This document shows, piece by piece, positions 18,388 to 26,514 of a DNA stretch of 64,000 nt. The notes below the pieces were generated by a model. It had not been told where the DNA came from and made no database searches. It was given only the letters and a program-made list of their open reading frames with translations. Positions within the stretch are counted from its first letter, which is position 1, and each line of letters opens with the position of its first letter. The DNA is from Kribbella pratensis. GTDB lineage: Bacteria; Actinomycetota; Actinomycetes; Propionibacteriales; Kribbellaceae. The position numbers and the translations under genes are program-made. The stretch lies in contig NZ_SODU01000001.1 in NCBI RefSeq assembly GCF_004366075.1, positions 2,067,134 to 2,131,133 on the forward strand, in the 5' to 3' direction.

Positions 18388-20067
18388 TCAGCCGAAGACG
18401 ATGTTCAGGACGATGGTCATCGCCAGCGAGATGCCGGCCAGCAGGACCGGCCTGCGGTACCAGCCGTGGTCACCGCGGAGCACGACCTCGGTGCGCTGCT
18501 CCTTCGGTGTCAGCGAGTACACCAGGCCGACCAGCTCGGACTCCTCCTTCGGCCTGGTCATCGTGCTGACCAGCACGCTGATCAGGATGTCGACCACGAA
18601 GGCCGCGCCGGCACCGACGAAGCTGGCGCCCTGACCCGGCAGGTTGATGACGCCGTTCTCGGACAGGACGAAGACCAGGATCGCCGTCGCCGTACCGCTG
18701 ACCAGGCCGATCCAGCCGGCCGCCGCGGTCATCCGCTTCCAGAACATACCGAGGATGAACGTGGCGAACAGCGGCGCGTTGAAGAACGAGAACAGCTGCT
18801 GCAGGTAGTCCATCAGGTTGCTGTAGCCGGACGCGATCGCGGCCGTGCCGATCGCGATCAGTGTGCCCGCCACGGTCACCCAGCGGCCGGTCCGCAGGTA
18901 GAAGTCGTCCGGCCGGTCCTTGATCAGGTAGCGCTCGATGATGTCGTACGACATCACGGTGTTGAACGAGCTCAGGTTGGCCGCCATACCGGCCATGAAC
19001 GACGCCAGCAGACCGGTGATCGCCAGGCCGAGCATGCCGTTCGGCAGCAGGTCGCGCATCAGCAGCAGGAGCGCGTCGTTGTAGTCGACCTCACCGCTGC
19101 CGGTGGCCTTGAACTGGGCGAGCTCCGGCACGACGACCGCGGCGATGATGCCGGGGATGATCACGATGAACGGCACGAACATCTTCGGGAACGACCCGAT
19201 GATCGGCGTCCGCCGGGCCGCCGACATGTTCCTCGACGCCATCGCCCGCTGCACCTCGACGAAGTTCGTCGTCCAGTAGCCGAACGAGAGCACGAAGCCG
19301 AGGCCGAACACGATGCCGATCACCGACAGGAAGCTGTTGCCGAACCCGCTCAGCGCGTTGCCCGGCCAGGCCGACATCTGCTCCGAGCCACCCGGCGACG
19401 CGGTCACCTTGTCGACCAGGCCCTGCCAGCCGCCGACCTTGTGCAGGCCGACCAGGGTCAGCGGCAGCAGCGCGGCGACGATCACGAAGAACTGCAGCAC
19501 CTCGTTGTAGATCGCGGCCGACAGCCCGCCGAGCGTGATGTAGCTGAGCACGATCAGGGCGGCGACGATCACCGACACCCAGATCGGCCAGCCGAGCAGC
19601 ACGTTCACGATGGTCGCCAGCAGGAACAGGTTCACGCCCGCGATCAGCACCTGTGCCAGGGCGAAGCTGATCGCGTTCACCAGGTGCGCGGGCTTCCCGA
19701 ACCGGCGCAGCATGAACTCCGGCACGCTGCGGACCTTCGAGCCGTAGTAGAACGGCATCATCACGACGCCGAGGAACAGCATCGCCGGGATCGCGCCGAT
19801 CCAGAAGTAGTGCACGGTCGGCATGCCGTACTGCGCGCCGTTCGCCGACATGCCCATGATCTCGATCGCGCCCAGGTTGGCCGAGATGAACGCCAGGCCG
19901 GTGACCCAGGCCGGCAGCGACCGGCCGGACAGGAAGAAGTCCAGGCTGCTCGACACCGCGCGTCGGGCCAGGTACCCGATGCCGAGCACGAAGACGAAGT
20001 ACAGGGCGATGATGATGTAGTCGATCGCCGTGGCATCCAGTCTGAGGATGGATTGTTGGGCAAGCAT
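18388..20067 (-). CDS. Sodium:solute symporter (SSS family)
   Basis: A 559-residue inner-membrane transporter that would import a solute, probably a sugar or related compound, with sodium. Predicted membrane helices span nearly the whole chain. Family signatures: YFVFVLGIGYLARR, FFLSGRSLPAWVTGLAFISA, GAIEIMGMSANGAQYGM and FNTVMSYDIIERY, resembling the SGLT branch. Start ATG at 20067. A small membrane protein follows on the same strand. The ligand cannot be decided; sequence style favours monosaccharide or inositol-type substrates over proline. Confidence 0.88.
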   Translation of the reverse strand: MLAQQSILRLDATAIDYIIIALYFVFVLGIGYLARRAVSSSLDFFLSGRSLPAWVTGLAFISANLGAIEIMGMSANGAQYGMPTVHYFWIGAIPAMLFLGVVMMPFYYGSKVRSVPEFMLRRFGKPAHLVNAISFALAQVLIAGVNLFLLATIVNVLLGWPIWVSVIVAALIVLSYITLGGLSAAIYNEVLQFFVIVAALLPLTLVGLHKVGGWQGLVDKVTASPGGSEQMSAWPGNALSGFGNSFLSVIGIVFGLGFVLSFGYWTTNFVEVQRAMASRNMSAARRTPIIGSFPKMFVPFIVIIPGIIAAVVVPELAQFKATGSGEVDYNDALLLLMRDLLPNGMLGLAITGLLASFMAGMAANLSSFNTVMSYDIIERYLIKDRPDDFYLRTGRWVTVAGTLIAIGTAAIASGYSNLMDYLQQLFSFFNAPLFATFILGMFWKRMTAAAGWIGLVSGTATAILVFVLSENGVINLPGQGASFVGAGAAFVVDILISVLVSTMTRPKEESELVGLVYSLTPKEQRTEVVLRGDHGWYRRPVLLAGISLAMTIVLNIVFG

Positions 20068-20218
20068 CGGGCCTCCGGACCGCCGTATGACAGATCGTGT
20101 TGTTACCGGTCAGGAACGTTACTCCTACTTTCAACCAAGCGGGTGGCGACCCGGCGGACGACCGGTCTCCACCCGGATCTCCACCCCTGGTCGGTCCTCT
20201 GGTAAGACCGGGCAGACC

Positions 20219-20231
20219 TACCGTCCGTGAC
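20219..20231 (+). promoter_or_regulatory. -10 box giving a leaderless start
   Basis: TACCGT (20219-20224) is followed by seven bases and the ATG at 20232, and no ribosome site is present. This predicts a transcript that begins at or next to the start codon of the membrane protein-kinase-regulator operon. Confidence 0.5.
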
Positions 20232-20717
20232 ATGAGCTTCGGAACATTGCCCAACGCACTCGTCGTGATCGCCGTCGTGGTGGCGGTGCTCGCCCGCCGG
20301 CTGTCCTGGTCCGAGCTGGAGAACTCCGACACCGACGTCTGGCGCGGCCCGGTCGTGCTGATGGGGGTCGGGGTCTACCAGCTGTACGACGGGCACACCG
20401 GCCTCGGCGTCGTGGACGTCGTACTGCTCGTCGTCGGCACCGCGGTCGCACTCGTGGCCGGGGTCGGCTCGGGCCGGGTCGCGCAGGTCGAGCGGCGCGC
20501 CGGGAAGGTGTTCTTCCGGCTCGGGATGCCCGGACTCGGCATCATGGTGGCCTACCTGGTCGTCCGGCTCGGGCTCGCGGGACTCGGCCACCTGCTCGGC
20601 GCCACGGTCGCCGGCGGCGGCGCGCTGATGGTCTCGATGGGTGCGAACCTGTTGACCCAGTCGCTGATCATCCAGAGCAAGGCGAGCCAGATGGCCGAGG
20701 AGTACACCAACCAGTGA
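20232..20717 (+). CDS. Membrane protein of a two-component operon
   Basis: A 161-residue protein with about four predicted membrane helices (LPNALVVIAVVVAVLA, VVDVVLLVVGTAVALVAGVG, GIMVAYLVVRLGLAGLG and GGGALMVSMGANLL). I do not recognise a named family. It is the first gene of an operon: its TGA overlaps the GTG of the histidine kinase by four bases, so it could be a membrane partner of the kinase. The ATG at 20232 is chosen because TACCGT lies seven bases upstream, a likely leaderless start; an upstream in-frame ATG lacks support. Confidence 0.75.
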   Translation: MSFGTLPNALVVIAVVVAVLARRLSWSELENSDTDVWRGPVVLMGVGVYQLYDGHTGLGVVDVVLLVVGTAVALVAGVGSGRVAQVERRAGKVFFRLGMPGLGIMVAYLVVRLGLAGLGHLLGATVAGGGALMVSMGANLLTQSLIIQSKASQMAEEYTNQ

Positions 20718-21826
20718 AGCTGAAGGCGCTGCTGCCGCCCCGTCCGCACGGCGAGAGCGGCTGGGTCGGCCGAGTGCTCACCACGGGTGTCGCAGTCGCC
20801 GTTCTGGCCACCGCGCGCCCCGCAGCGGCGTGGGTCTGGGTCGTGCTCGGTGTGACCTTCGTCCTCTTCGTGGTCGGCTCGGTGCTGATGACGGCTCGCC
20901 CGTACGTCTCGCTAGCACTGCTAGCCACCGTCGCGGTCAGCAACGCGCTCATCGCGGGCTACCCGCAGTCGAACGCCCTGGTCCTGGTGCTGGTCGCGAT
21001 CACCGACGTCGCCGTGATCGACTTCGGACGCCGCGGCAACCGGCCGATCGTTGCTGTCGGCATCGGTGTCGCGGCGGCGTACGCCGGGTCGGCGTGGTGG
21101 TTCGAGCAGCCTGACACCTGGTACTTCTCCCAGCTGCTCTGGACCGCGGCACTGACCGCCTTCGGGCTGAACCGGCGCCAGTACGAGGTGCAGGCGCGGC
21201 AGACCGAGCAGTTGCTGGAGCAGACCCGGCTGGCGCAGAGCGAGCAGGCCCGCGCAGCCGCGCTGGAGGAGCGCGGGCGGATCGCTAGGGACCTGCACGA
21301 CGTACTGGCGCACTCGCTGGGCGCACTGAGCGTTCAGCTCGAGGTAGCCGAGGCGCTGCTGGATGAGCGTGGTGACACAGCCGGTGCATTGGAGCGGGTA
21401 CGTCGTTCGCGCCGGCTCGCCGTACAAGGGCTGACGGAGGCGCGCAACGCTGTAGCTGCACTGCGAGCAGATGAGGTGCCAGAGCTTCCTCAAGCCCTCG
21501 CTGCACTCGCGGAGCAGCACGAGAAGGACCACGGAACCGCCGTACGGCTCACTGTCACTGGTGGTCCGAGGAAGCTGGACTCCGCTGTCACGGTCGCACT
21601 GCTCGGTGCTGCTCGTGAGGCGCTGACCAATGCGGCCAAACATGCACCTGGTCAGACAGTGGAGATGCGGCTCGACGGCGTACGGCTGTCCGTTCGGAAC
21701 AAGGGTGTGACGACTGGTGAGGGGTACGGGCTCGCCGGGATGCGAGAGCGGCTGGCTCTGGTGGGTGGGACCTTGACCGCAGGTGCGGACGGCGACGACT
21801 GGTTGGTGGTGGCTGAGATTGACTGA
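20714..21826 (+). CDS. NarL-type sensor histidine kinase
   Basis: A 370-residue membrane kinase. About five helices occupy residues 20-150, then a dimerisation helix pair with the phospho-acceptor His194 in GRIARDLHDVLAHSLGALSV (HisKA_3 type), then an HATPase domain with EALTNAAKHAPGQ and GYGLAGMRERLALVGG. There is no periplasmic sensor domain, so the signal may be sensed in the membrane. GTG at 20714 overlaps the preceding gene (GTGA), and the response regulator start overlaps its 3' end by eight bases. The three form one translationally coupled unit. Confidence 0.93.
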   Translation: MKLKALLPPRPHGESGWVGRVLTTGVAVAVLATARPAAAWVWVVLGVTFVLFVVGSVLMTARPYVSLALLATVAVSNALIAGYPQSNALVLVLVAITDVAVIDFGRRGNRPIVAVGIGVAAAYAGSAWWFEQPDTWYFSQLLWTAALTAFGLNRRQYEVQARQTEQLLEQTRLAQSEQARAAALEERGRIARDLHDVLAHSLGALSVQLEVAEALLDERGDTAGALERVRRSRRLAVQGLTEARNAVAALRADEVPELPQALAALAEQHEKDHGTAVRLTVTGGPRKLDSAVTVALLGAAREALTNAAKHAPGQTVEMRLDGVRLSVRNKGVTTGEGYGLAGMRERLALVGGTLTAGADGDDWLVVAEID

Positions 21827-22460
21827 CGCAATCCGAGTGGTCGTGGCGGACGACCAGCAGGTCGTGCGCGAAGGACTGGTCGCCTTGCTCGGGCTGATCG
21901 ACGGCGTCGAGGTGGCCGGCGCCGCCGCGAACGGTGTCGAAGCCGTCGACCTGGTTGCCCGGGGCAACGTGGACGTGGTGCTGATGGATCTGCGGATGCC
22001 GGTGCTGGACGGGACGCAGGCGACCGCACGGATCACGGCCGACTTCCCGGACGTCGCCGTACTCGTGCTGACCACGTACGCCGACGACGCCTCGATCGCG
22101 AACGCGCTTCGCGCCGGGGCGCGCGGCTACCTCACCAAGGATGCCGGCCGCGCCGAGATCGGCGCCGCGCTCCGGTCGACCGCCGCCGGCCACTCCACGT
22201 TCGACCCCGAGGTCTCGAAGCGTTTGATCGCCGGGCTCACACCAACAGACCAGGCGACCGACGGGCTGACCGCCAGGGAGACCGAGGTACTGCGGTTGAT
22301 CGCGCAGGGCCTGAGCAACCCGGAGATCGCCGGGAAGCTGTTCATCAGCGAGGCGACCGTGAAGACGCACATCAACAACACGTTCGCGAAGATCGGCGCC
22401 CGGCACCGCGCCGAGGCTGTGCGGTACGCCTATCGCAAAGGGATCGCGTCAGATCCGTAG
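21819..22460 (+). CDS. NarL/LuxR-type response regulator
   Basis: A 213-residue DNA-binding regulator, partner of the kinase just upstream. The receiver has the acidic pair in VVVADDQQ, phosphorylation site Asp57 in VVLMDLRMPVLDG, and TTYADD and YLTKDAG at the usual positions. The LuxR helix-turn-helix is GLTARETEVLRLIAQGLSNP followed by TVKTHINNTFAKIGARHRAE. The TTG at 21819 gives the canonical family start (LTDAIRVVVADDQ) and overlaps the kinase by eight bases. The 3' end overlaps a convergent gene by 12 bases. Confidence 0.93.
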   Translation: MTDAIRVVVADDQQVVREGLVALLGLIDGVEVAGAAANGVEAVDLVARGNVDVVLMDLRMPVLDGTQATARITADFPDVAVLVLTTYADDASIANALRAGARGYLTKDAGRAEIGAALRSTAAGHSTFDPEVSKRLIAGLTPTDQATDGLTARETEVLRLIAQGLSNPEIAGKLFISEATVKTHINNTFAKIGARHRAEAVRYAYRKGIASDP

Positions 22461-23378
22461 CTCGGCGACGACCGGTCGGTGGTCGCTGCCGGTCGAGCTC
22501 ATCACCCAGGCCTTGGTCGGCGTGACACCGCGGACCAGGATGTGGTCGATCCGCGCCATCGGGAACTTCGCCGGCCAGGTGAACCCGAAGCCGGTGCCGG
22601 CCGCGCCCTGCGCCGAGCGGAGGCCGGCCGTCAGCGGGGCGAGACTGCGATCGTTCGCCGTACCGTTGAAGTCGCCCATCACGACCACGCCCGCGAGCTT
22701 CTCGTCGGCGATCTGCCGGCCGAGCGCCTTGATCGTGTCGTTGCGCTGGTCCGACGTGAAGCCGCTGGTGCCGACGCGGACCGAGGCCAGGTGCGCGACG
22801 TACACGGCGACCTTGCCCTCCGGCGTGCTGACCTCAGCGCGGAGCGCCCGGGTCCACTTGAAGCCGACGTCGACGGAGTTCGTCTCGACGACCGGGTACT
22901 TCGACCAGAGGGCGACGGTGTCGCGGGACACCTGGTACGGGTACAGCTTGGCGAACGCGGCCTTGTAGACCTTCAGGTCGGACGAGGTGATCTCCTCGAG
23001 CGCCATCACGTCGGCGTCGGCCGCGATCAGGTCCTGCGCGGTCTTCTCCGGGTCCGGGTTGGCGGCGTCGACGTTGTGCGTCAGCACGCGCAGGTCGTAA
23101 GCTCCCCCGCCGCCCTTGCCCGGGACGAGCAGGTCGCCGAACATCAGGCCCCACACGAGCGCGGGGACCAGCAGCGCGACACCGGCCGTCGCGGACCGCC
23201 GTACCAGAGCGGCGACACCGAGGACCGGTACGGCGAGGCCGACCCAGGGCAGGAAGGTGTCGAGCAGACTGCCCAGATTGCCGATCGAGTTCGGCACGTG
23301 GCGGTGGAACACCAGCGGCAGCGCCGACAGGACCGCCAGCACTGCGATCACCCGGCCGCGCCGCCACATGCCATCCAT
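22449..23378 (-). CDS. Endonuclease/exonuclease/phosphatase family membrane protein
   Basis: A 309-residue protein with about three N-terminal membrane helices (VIAVLAVLSALPLVFHRH..., SLLDTFLPWVGLAVPVLGVAAL, ATAGVALLVPALVWGLMFG) followed by an EEP hydrolase domain: LRVLTHNVDAANPD, VMALEEIT (catalytic Glu), VAVYVAHLAS, VVVMGDFNGTAND and TGSDHRPVVAELRI (catalytic Asp-His). It resembles VanX-linked VanJ-like and other membrane EEP phosphatases; the substrate is unknown. The ATG at 23378 follows GGAGG closely, and an ATG at 23369 is equally possible. Convergent overlap of 12 bases with the response regulator. Confidence 0.88.
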   Translation of the reverse strand: MDGMWRRGRVIAVLAVLSALPLVFHRHVPNSIGNLGSLLDTFLPWVGLAVPVLGVAALVRRSATAGVALLVPALVWGLMFGDLLVPGKGGGGAYDLRVLTHNVDAANPDPEKTAQDLIAADADVMALEEITSSDLKVYKAAFAKLYPYQVSRDTVALWSKYPVVETNSVDVGFKWTRALRAEVSTPEGKVAVYVAHLASVRVGTSGFTSDQRNDTIKALGRQIADEKLAGVVVMGDFNGTANDRSLAPLTAGLRSAQGAAGTGFGFTWPAKFPMARIDHILVRGVTPTKAWVMSSTGSDHRPVVAELRI

Positions 23379-23600
23379 CTTCCTCCGCCGCGCGCTGGTG
23401 CGCGGCGGCGGTTTGCGAGTCGTGACTGCTGTCTGGCGGTCCGGCATGCAGCGATTGTTGCGGACGCCAGGGCCGGACCAAAGTCGGTACACCGTCAGGT
23501 ACGGCGATTTCATCCGTTGGGACGATCGCCCGGCACCGGAATGATGAGGAATCCATGACAGCCCTGGTGCCTTGGGGCGACCGCACCGCACAATGCCCGT

Positions 23601-24203
23601 ATGCCGTCAGCGCAAGACACCGAGCCGTTCGTCGTCAAGCGCCACGGGCTCGGTACGACGAGGACCGCGCTCGCCCTCGGCACCGCGGTGTTCGGCCTGA
23701 TGGTGGCGCTGACGCTCGCGATCGTCGTGGTGCAGGCGATCCGTGGCGCGTCCATCCGGGAACCGCTCGAGGCGGTGTGGCTGGGTTGGGGCGGTACGCC
23801 GCTGATCTTCGCGGTCGGGCTGCCGATCCTGCTCATGGTCGGTGCGATCACCGCGCTGGAGGAGCGTCGCGAAGAGGACGCCGACGACGTACTGCTGACT
23901 GTGGACGACACCGGCATCTACCTCGGTGGTGAGCAGCCGCGCACGATCCCGTGGGACGAGGTCCGCGGCGTCTGCCGGCTCGAACGCCAGGAGAGTGAGG
24001 AGACATGGGAGCCGCGACTGGTCGTCATGCTCATCGACGAGGACGCACTCCCCCGCAGCACCAAGGCCTGGGGCCCTTCCTGCCCGTGGCCCGGCACCCA
24101 GGAGATTCTCGCCCGCTCCCTCCCGTACGACGACCTGGTAACCGCCATCGCCCAACGCGCCCCGCACATCCATGTCACCGACCGCGGCCGCGTCGAGGAC
24201 TGA
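23601..24203 (+). CDS. Two-helix membrane protein with a C-terminal PH-like domain
   Basis: A 200-residue protein with two predicted membrane helices (TALALGTAVFGLMVALTLAI and TPLIFAVGLPILLMVGAITA) followed by a cytosolic region of beta-strands (VLLTVDDTGIYLGGEQPRTI, then PWDEVRGVCRLER) that reads like a bacterial PH/YcxB-type domain. Function unknown. The ATG at 23601 has CACAAT six bases upstream and no ribosome site, which suggests a leaderless message. It is followed after 20 bases by the carboxymuconolactone decarboxylase-like gene. Confidence 0.7.
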   Translation: MPSAQDTEPFVVKRHGLGTTRTALALGTAVFGLMVALTLAIVVVQAIRGASIREPLEAVWLGWGGTPLIFAVGLPILLMVGAITALEERREEDADDVLLTVDDTGIYLGGEQPRTIPWDEVRGVCRLERQESEETWEPRLVVMLIDEDALPRSTKAWGPSCPWPGTQEILARSLPYDDLVTAIAQRAPHIHVTDRGRVED

Positions 24204-24223
24204 TCGCCGGTTACCGTCGACAC

Positions 24224-24646
24224 ATGACGGCTCCTGACATCGGCAGTGCGGAAGAGCAGGCGCGATACCAGCGTGGGCTGGAGGTTCTGAGCGGTATCGA
24301 CGGTGGTGGCGCGCCTGCGGTGATGGACAGCCTCGGAGACATTGCCCCGGCGCTCGCGCATCACATCGTGGCGTTCGGCTTCGGCGACCTCTACTCCCGG
24401 CCGGCGCTGGTTCCCCAGCAACGCCAGCTCGTCACCCTCGGGATCCTGGCCGCACTCGGCGGCTGCGAACCCGAACTCGAGGTGCACATCAAGACCTCGC
24501 TCAACGTCGGTCTCACCCCGGCCGAGATCGTCGAGACCTTCATCCACACCGCCGGGTACGTCGGCTTCCCGCGCGCGATCAACGCGATCACGGTCGCCAA
24601 GAAGGTCTTCGCCGAACGCAACCTGCTGCCGGTCACGGAAGGATGA
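24224..24646 (+). CDS. Carboxymuconolactone decarboxylase family protein
   Basis: A 140-residue all-helical protein of the CMD/AhpD superfamily. Family blocks: ALVPQQRQLVTLGILAALGG, EPELEVHIKTSLNVGLTPAE and EIVETFIHTAGYVGFPRAIN. It lacks the CxxC pair of AhpD peroxidase-type members, so it resembles the gamma-carboxymuconolactone decarboxylase branch, though no aromatic-ring genes are nearby. The ATG at 24224 follows TACCGT by exactly six bases (leaderless). Its stop overlaps the region of the next gene's start, so the two are probably one operon. Confidence 0.88.
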   Translation: MTAPDIGSAEEQARYQRGLEVLSGIDGGGAPAVMDSLGDIAPALAHHIVAFGFGDLYSRPALVPQQRQLVTLGILAALGGCEPELEVHIKTSLNVGLTPAEIVETFIHTAGYVGFPRAINAITVAKKVFAERNLLPVTEG

Positions 24647-24651
24647 GCTCC

Positions 24652-25203
24652 ATGGCACCACTCGTCTACTCAGCCATCGCCTCGCTCGACGGGTACATCG
24701 CCGACGCCGACGGCTCCTTCGACTGGGCCGCCCCGGACGAGGAGGTCCACGCCTACATCAACAACCTCGAGCGTCCGATCGGCACCTACCTGTACGGCGG
24801 CCGGATGTACGCCACGATGTCGTACTGGGAGACCGCCGACGACCCGGCACCGGTGAGCCGGGAGTACGCCGAGATCTGGCGAGCCGCCGACAAGATCGTC
24901 TACTCGCGCAGCCTGCCGGCGGTCACCACCGCCCGCACCCGCCTGGAACGCGAGTTCACCCCTGACGGCGTGGCCCAACTCAAACAATCCTCGCCGACCG
25001 CCATCTCGATCGGCGGCGCGAACCTCGGCGGCCAGGCACTCCTGGCCGGCCTGGTCGACGAGATCCACCTCTTCCTCGTCCCGGTCGTCGTCGGCGGCGG
25101 CACGCGAGCCCTCCCGGACGGTCTCACCGCCCGTCTGGAACTCGCAGCCGAGCGCCGCTTCGCCAGCGGTTTCGTCCACCTGCACTACCAGGTGACGAAC
25201 TAG
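24652..25203 (+). CDS. RibD/dihydrofolate-reductase-like protein
   Basis: A 183-residue NAD(P)H-binding reductase-fold protein of the RibD C-terminal superfamily. It begins APLVYSAIASLDGYIADADG, the standard first strand and SxDG motif, followed by YLYGGRMYATMSYW, ISIGGANLGGQALLAGLVDE and LVPVVVGGGTRALPDG. Biological substrate unknown; these are often annotated as dihydrofolate reductase but few are. I prefer the ATG at 24652, since GGAAGG lies nine bases upstream; an ATG at 24643 would have it too close. Confidence 0.88.
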   Translation: MAPLVYSAIASLDGYIADADGSFDWAAPDEEVHAYINNLERPIGTYLYGGRMYATMSYWETADDPAPVSREYAEIWRAADKIVYSRSLPAVTTARTRLEREFTPDGVAQLKQSSPTAISIGGANLGGQALLAGLVDEIHLFLVPVVVGGGTRALPDGLTARLELAAERRFASGFVHLHYQVTN

Positions 25204-25269
25204 CCATCGAGCCCGGACAACTCCTCCGGGCAGCTCAGAACGTCCATCGCGCCGCGTGGCAGGCCGTCA

Positions 25270-25462
25270 CAGCACCTGGCAGCTGTTCGCGCTCCCCACA
25301 CACCACGGCACCTGTCAGCACTCACACTCACCGCAGCATGCTCCACCCGCGGACAGGTGCTCAGCCGGACTTACCAACCAGCACAAGCACCTGTCAGCGC
25401 TTCAACCCACAGCAGCACCTGTCAGCTGTTGGCGCTCCCCGCCCACCACAGCACCTGTTAGC
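25270..25462. repeat. Imperfect direct repeats with a 13-bp core, between convergent genes
   Basis: Two 50-base copies (25270-25319 and 25413-25462) agree at 44 positions. A shorter core, AGCACCTGTCAGC or a one-base variant, occurs about five times between 25270 and 25462, at uneven spacing, with one related copy inverted. The last copy overlaps the stop codon of the siderophore-binding lipoprotein. No frame is supported. The uneven spacing and degeneracy argue against CRISPR. Confidence 0.75.
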
Positions 25463-26471
25463 CCTTCGGACCGAGCAGCTTCTCCAGGTCGGTGAGGACG
25501 TCCATCGCGCCGAGCGGACCGAGGCCGAGGAACCACACCTCGTCGTCGACGCGCGCCGACTTGCCGGCCTTGACAGCCGGCAGTGACTTCCAGAGGTTGC
25601 CGTTGACAACCTTCGTCTCGTCGGTGCTGTCGGGCTTGCCGTAGCTGGAGTAGAAGATCCAGTCACCGGCGGCCTGGCCGATGTTCTCCTGGGAGACCTC
25701 GACGGCAAGGTCCTGCACGTCCTGGATCTTCGGCCGCGGCAGGCCGATGTCCTTCAGGATGACGCCGATGAACGACAGGTTGCCGTACAGCCGGATCTGT
25801 CCGGGACGGAACCGGACCAGCGAGATCGTCGGCGTACCCTCCACCTTCGACTTCACCTCGTCGGCGCGCTTCTGGTAGTCGTTCAGCAGCGCGGTCGCCT
25901 TGTCCTCCTCGCCGACCGAGTCCGCGACCAGCAGGAAGTTCTCCTTCCACGGGAACCCGGGCCGGATGCTGAACACCGTCGGCGCGATCGCGCTGAGCTT
26001 GTCGTACAGGTCCTTGGCCCGCAATTTGCTGCCCAGGATCAGGTCCGGCTTCAGCGCCGCGATCGCCTCGAGGTTCAGCTCGCTGATCCCGCCGACGGTC
26101 TTGATCCCCTGCGCCTTGCCGGCGAGGTACGACGGTACGCCGCTCTGTCCCGCCGTCGTCGCCATCCCGACCGGGGTGATGCCCAGCGCCAGCACGTCGT
26201 CCAACTCGCCACTGTCCAGCACCACGACCCGCGTCGGCTTCTGCTCGAGCTTGGTCTCGCCCAGCGCGTGCTTCACCGTCCGCGGGAACGCTCCCGGCGC
26301 TGCGTCCGAGCCGAGTTTGGCGGTCTCCGCGTCGGCGGTCTTGAACAACCGTCCGCCGGTCGCCACTTCCTTGTCACCGACGCCGGTGTCCGCACTCTTG
26401 GTGTCCCCGCCGCCGCACCCGGCGAGCACCAGTACGGCTGCCGACGCAACGATCCCGATCAGTTTCTTCAC
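25458..26471 (-). CDS. Iron-siderophore ABC transporter substrate-binding lipoprotein
   Basis: A 337-residue surface lipoprotein of the FecB/FepB type that would capture a ferric siderophore. The lipobox VLAG-Cys19 is followed by a Gly/Asp/Ser linker, then the two-lobed binding domain with RVVVLDSGELDDVLALGITP, LNLEAIAALKPDLILG and IRLYGNLSFIGVILKDIGL. No permease or ATPase gene is adjacent, so it must use components encoded elsewhere. The GTG at 26471 lies eight bases after TAGTCT, with no ribosome site. A palindromic iron box overlaps the promoter, predicting repression by a DtxR/IdeR regulator when iron is sufficient. Confidence 0.9.
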   Translation of the reverse strand: MKKLIGIVASAAVLVLAGCGGGDTKSADTGVGDKEVATGGRLFKTADAETAKLGSDAAPGAFPRTVKHALGETKLEQKPTRVVVLDSGELDDVLALGITPVGMATTAGQSGVPSYLAGKAQGIKTVGGISELNLEAIAALKPDLILGSKLRAKDLYDKLSAIAPTVFSIRPGFPWKENFLLVADSVGEEDKATALLNDYQKRADEVKSKVEGTPTISLVRFRPGQIRLYGNLSFIGVILKDIGLPRPKIQDVQDLAVEVSQENIGQAAGDWIFYSSYGKPDSTDETKVVNGNLWKSLPAVKAGKSARVDDEVWFLGLGPLGAMDVLTDLEKLLGPKG

Positions 26472-26479
26472 GGACGTTG

Positions 26480-26485
26480 AGACTA
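26480..26485 (-). promoter_or_regulatory. -10 box of the siderophore-binding lipoprotein gene
   Basis: TAGTCT on the minus strand (26485-26480), eight bases before the GTG start at 26471. The region 17 bases further upstream, where a -35 box would lie, is inside the iron box. Confidence 0.5.
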
Positions 26486-26494
26486 CAACAAGTT

Positions 26495-26514
26495 TGGTTA
26501 GGCACCCCTAACCA
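26495..26514. promoter_or_regulatory. Iron box (DtxR/IdeR-type operator)
   Basis: TGGTTAGGCACCCCTAACCA is an inverted repeat with 8-base arms TGGTTAGG and CCTAACCA around CACC. It closely resembles the actinobacterial DtxR/IdeR/DmdR consensus, in which TTAGG-type half sites face each other. It lies 24 bases upstream of the lipoprotein start and also contains the stop codon of the GH95 gene (26498-26500). Confidence 0.8.

Noticed and set aside
25270..25462. CRISPR array
   Set aside because: Repeats are degenerate, unevenly spaced, partly inverted, lack unique spacers of constant length and have no cas genes nearby.
25458..26471. A complete siderophore ABC importer
   Set aside because: Only the binding lipoprotein is present; the next genes belong to a sugar-type system with a different gene set.
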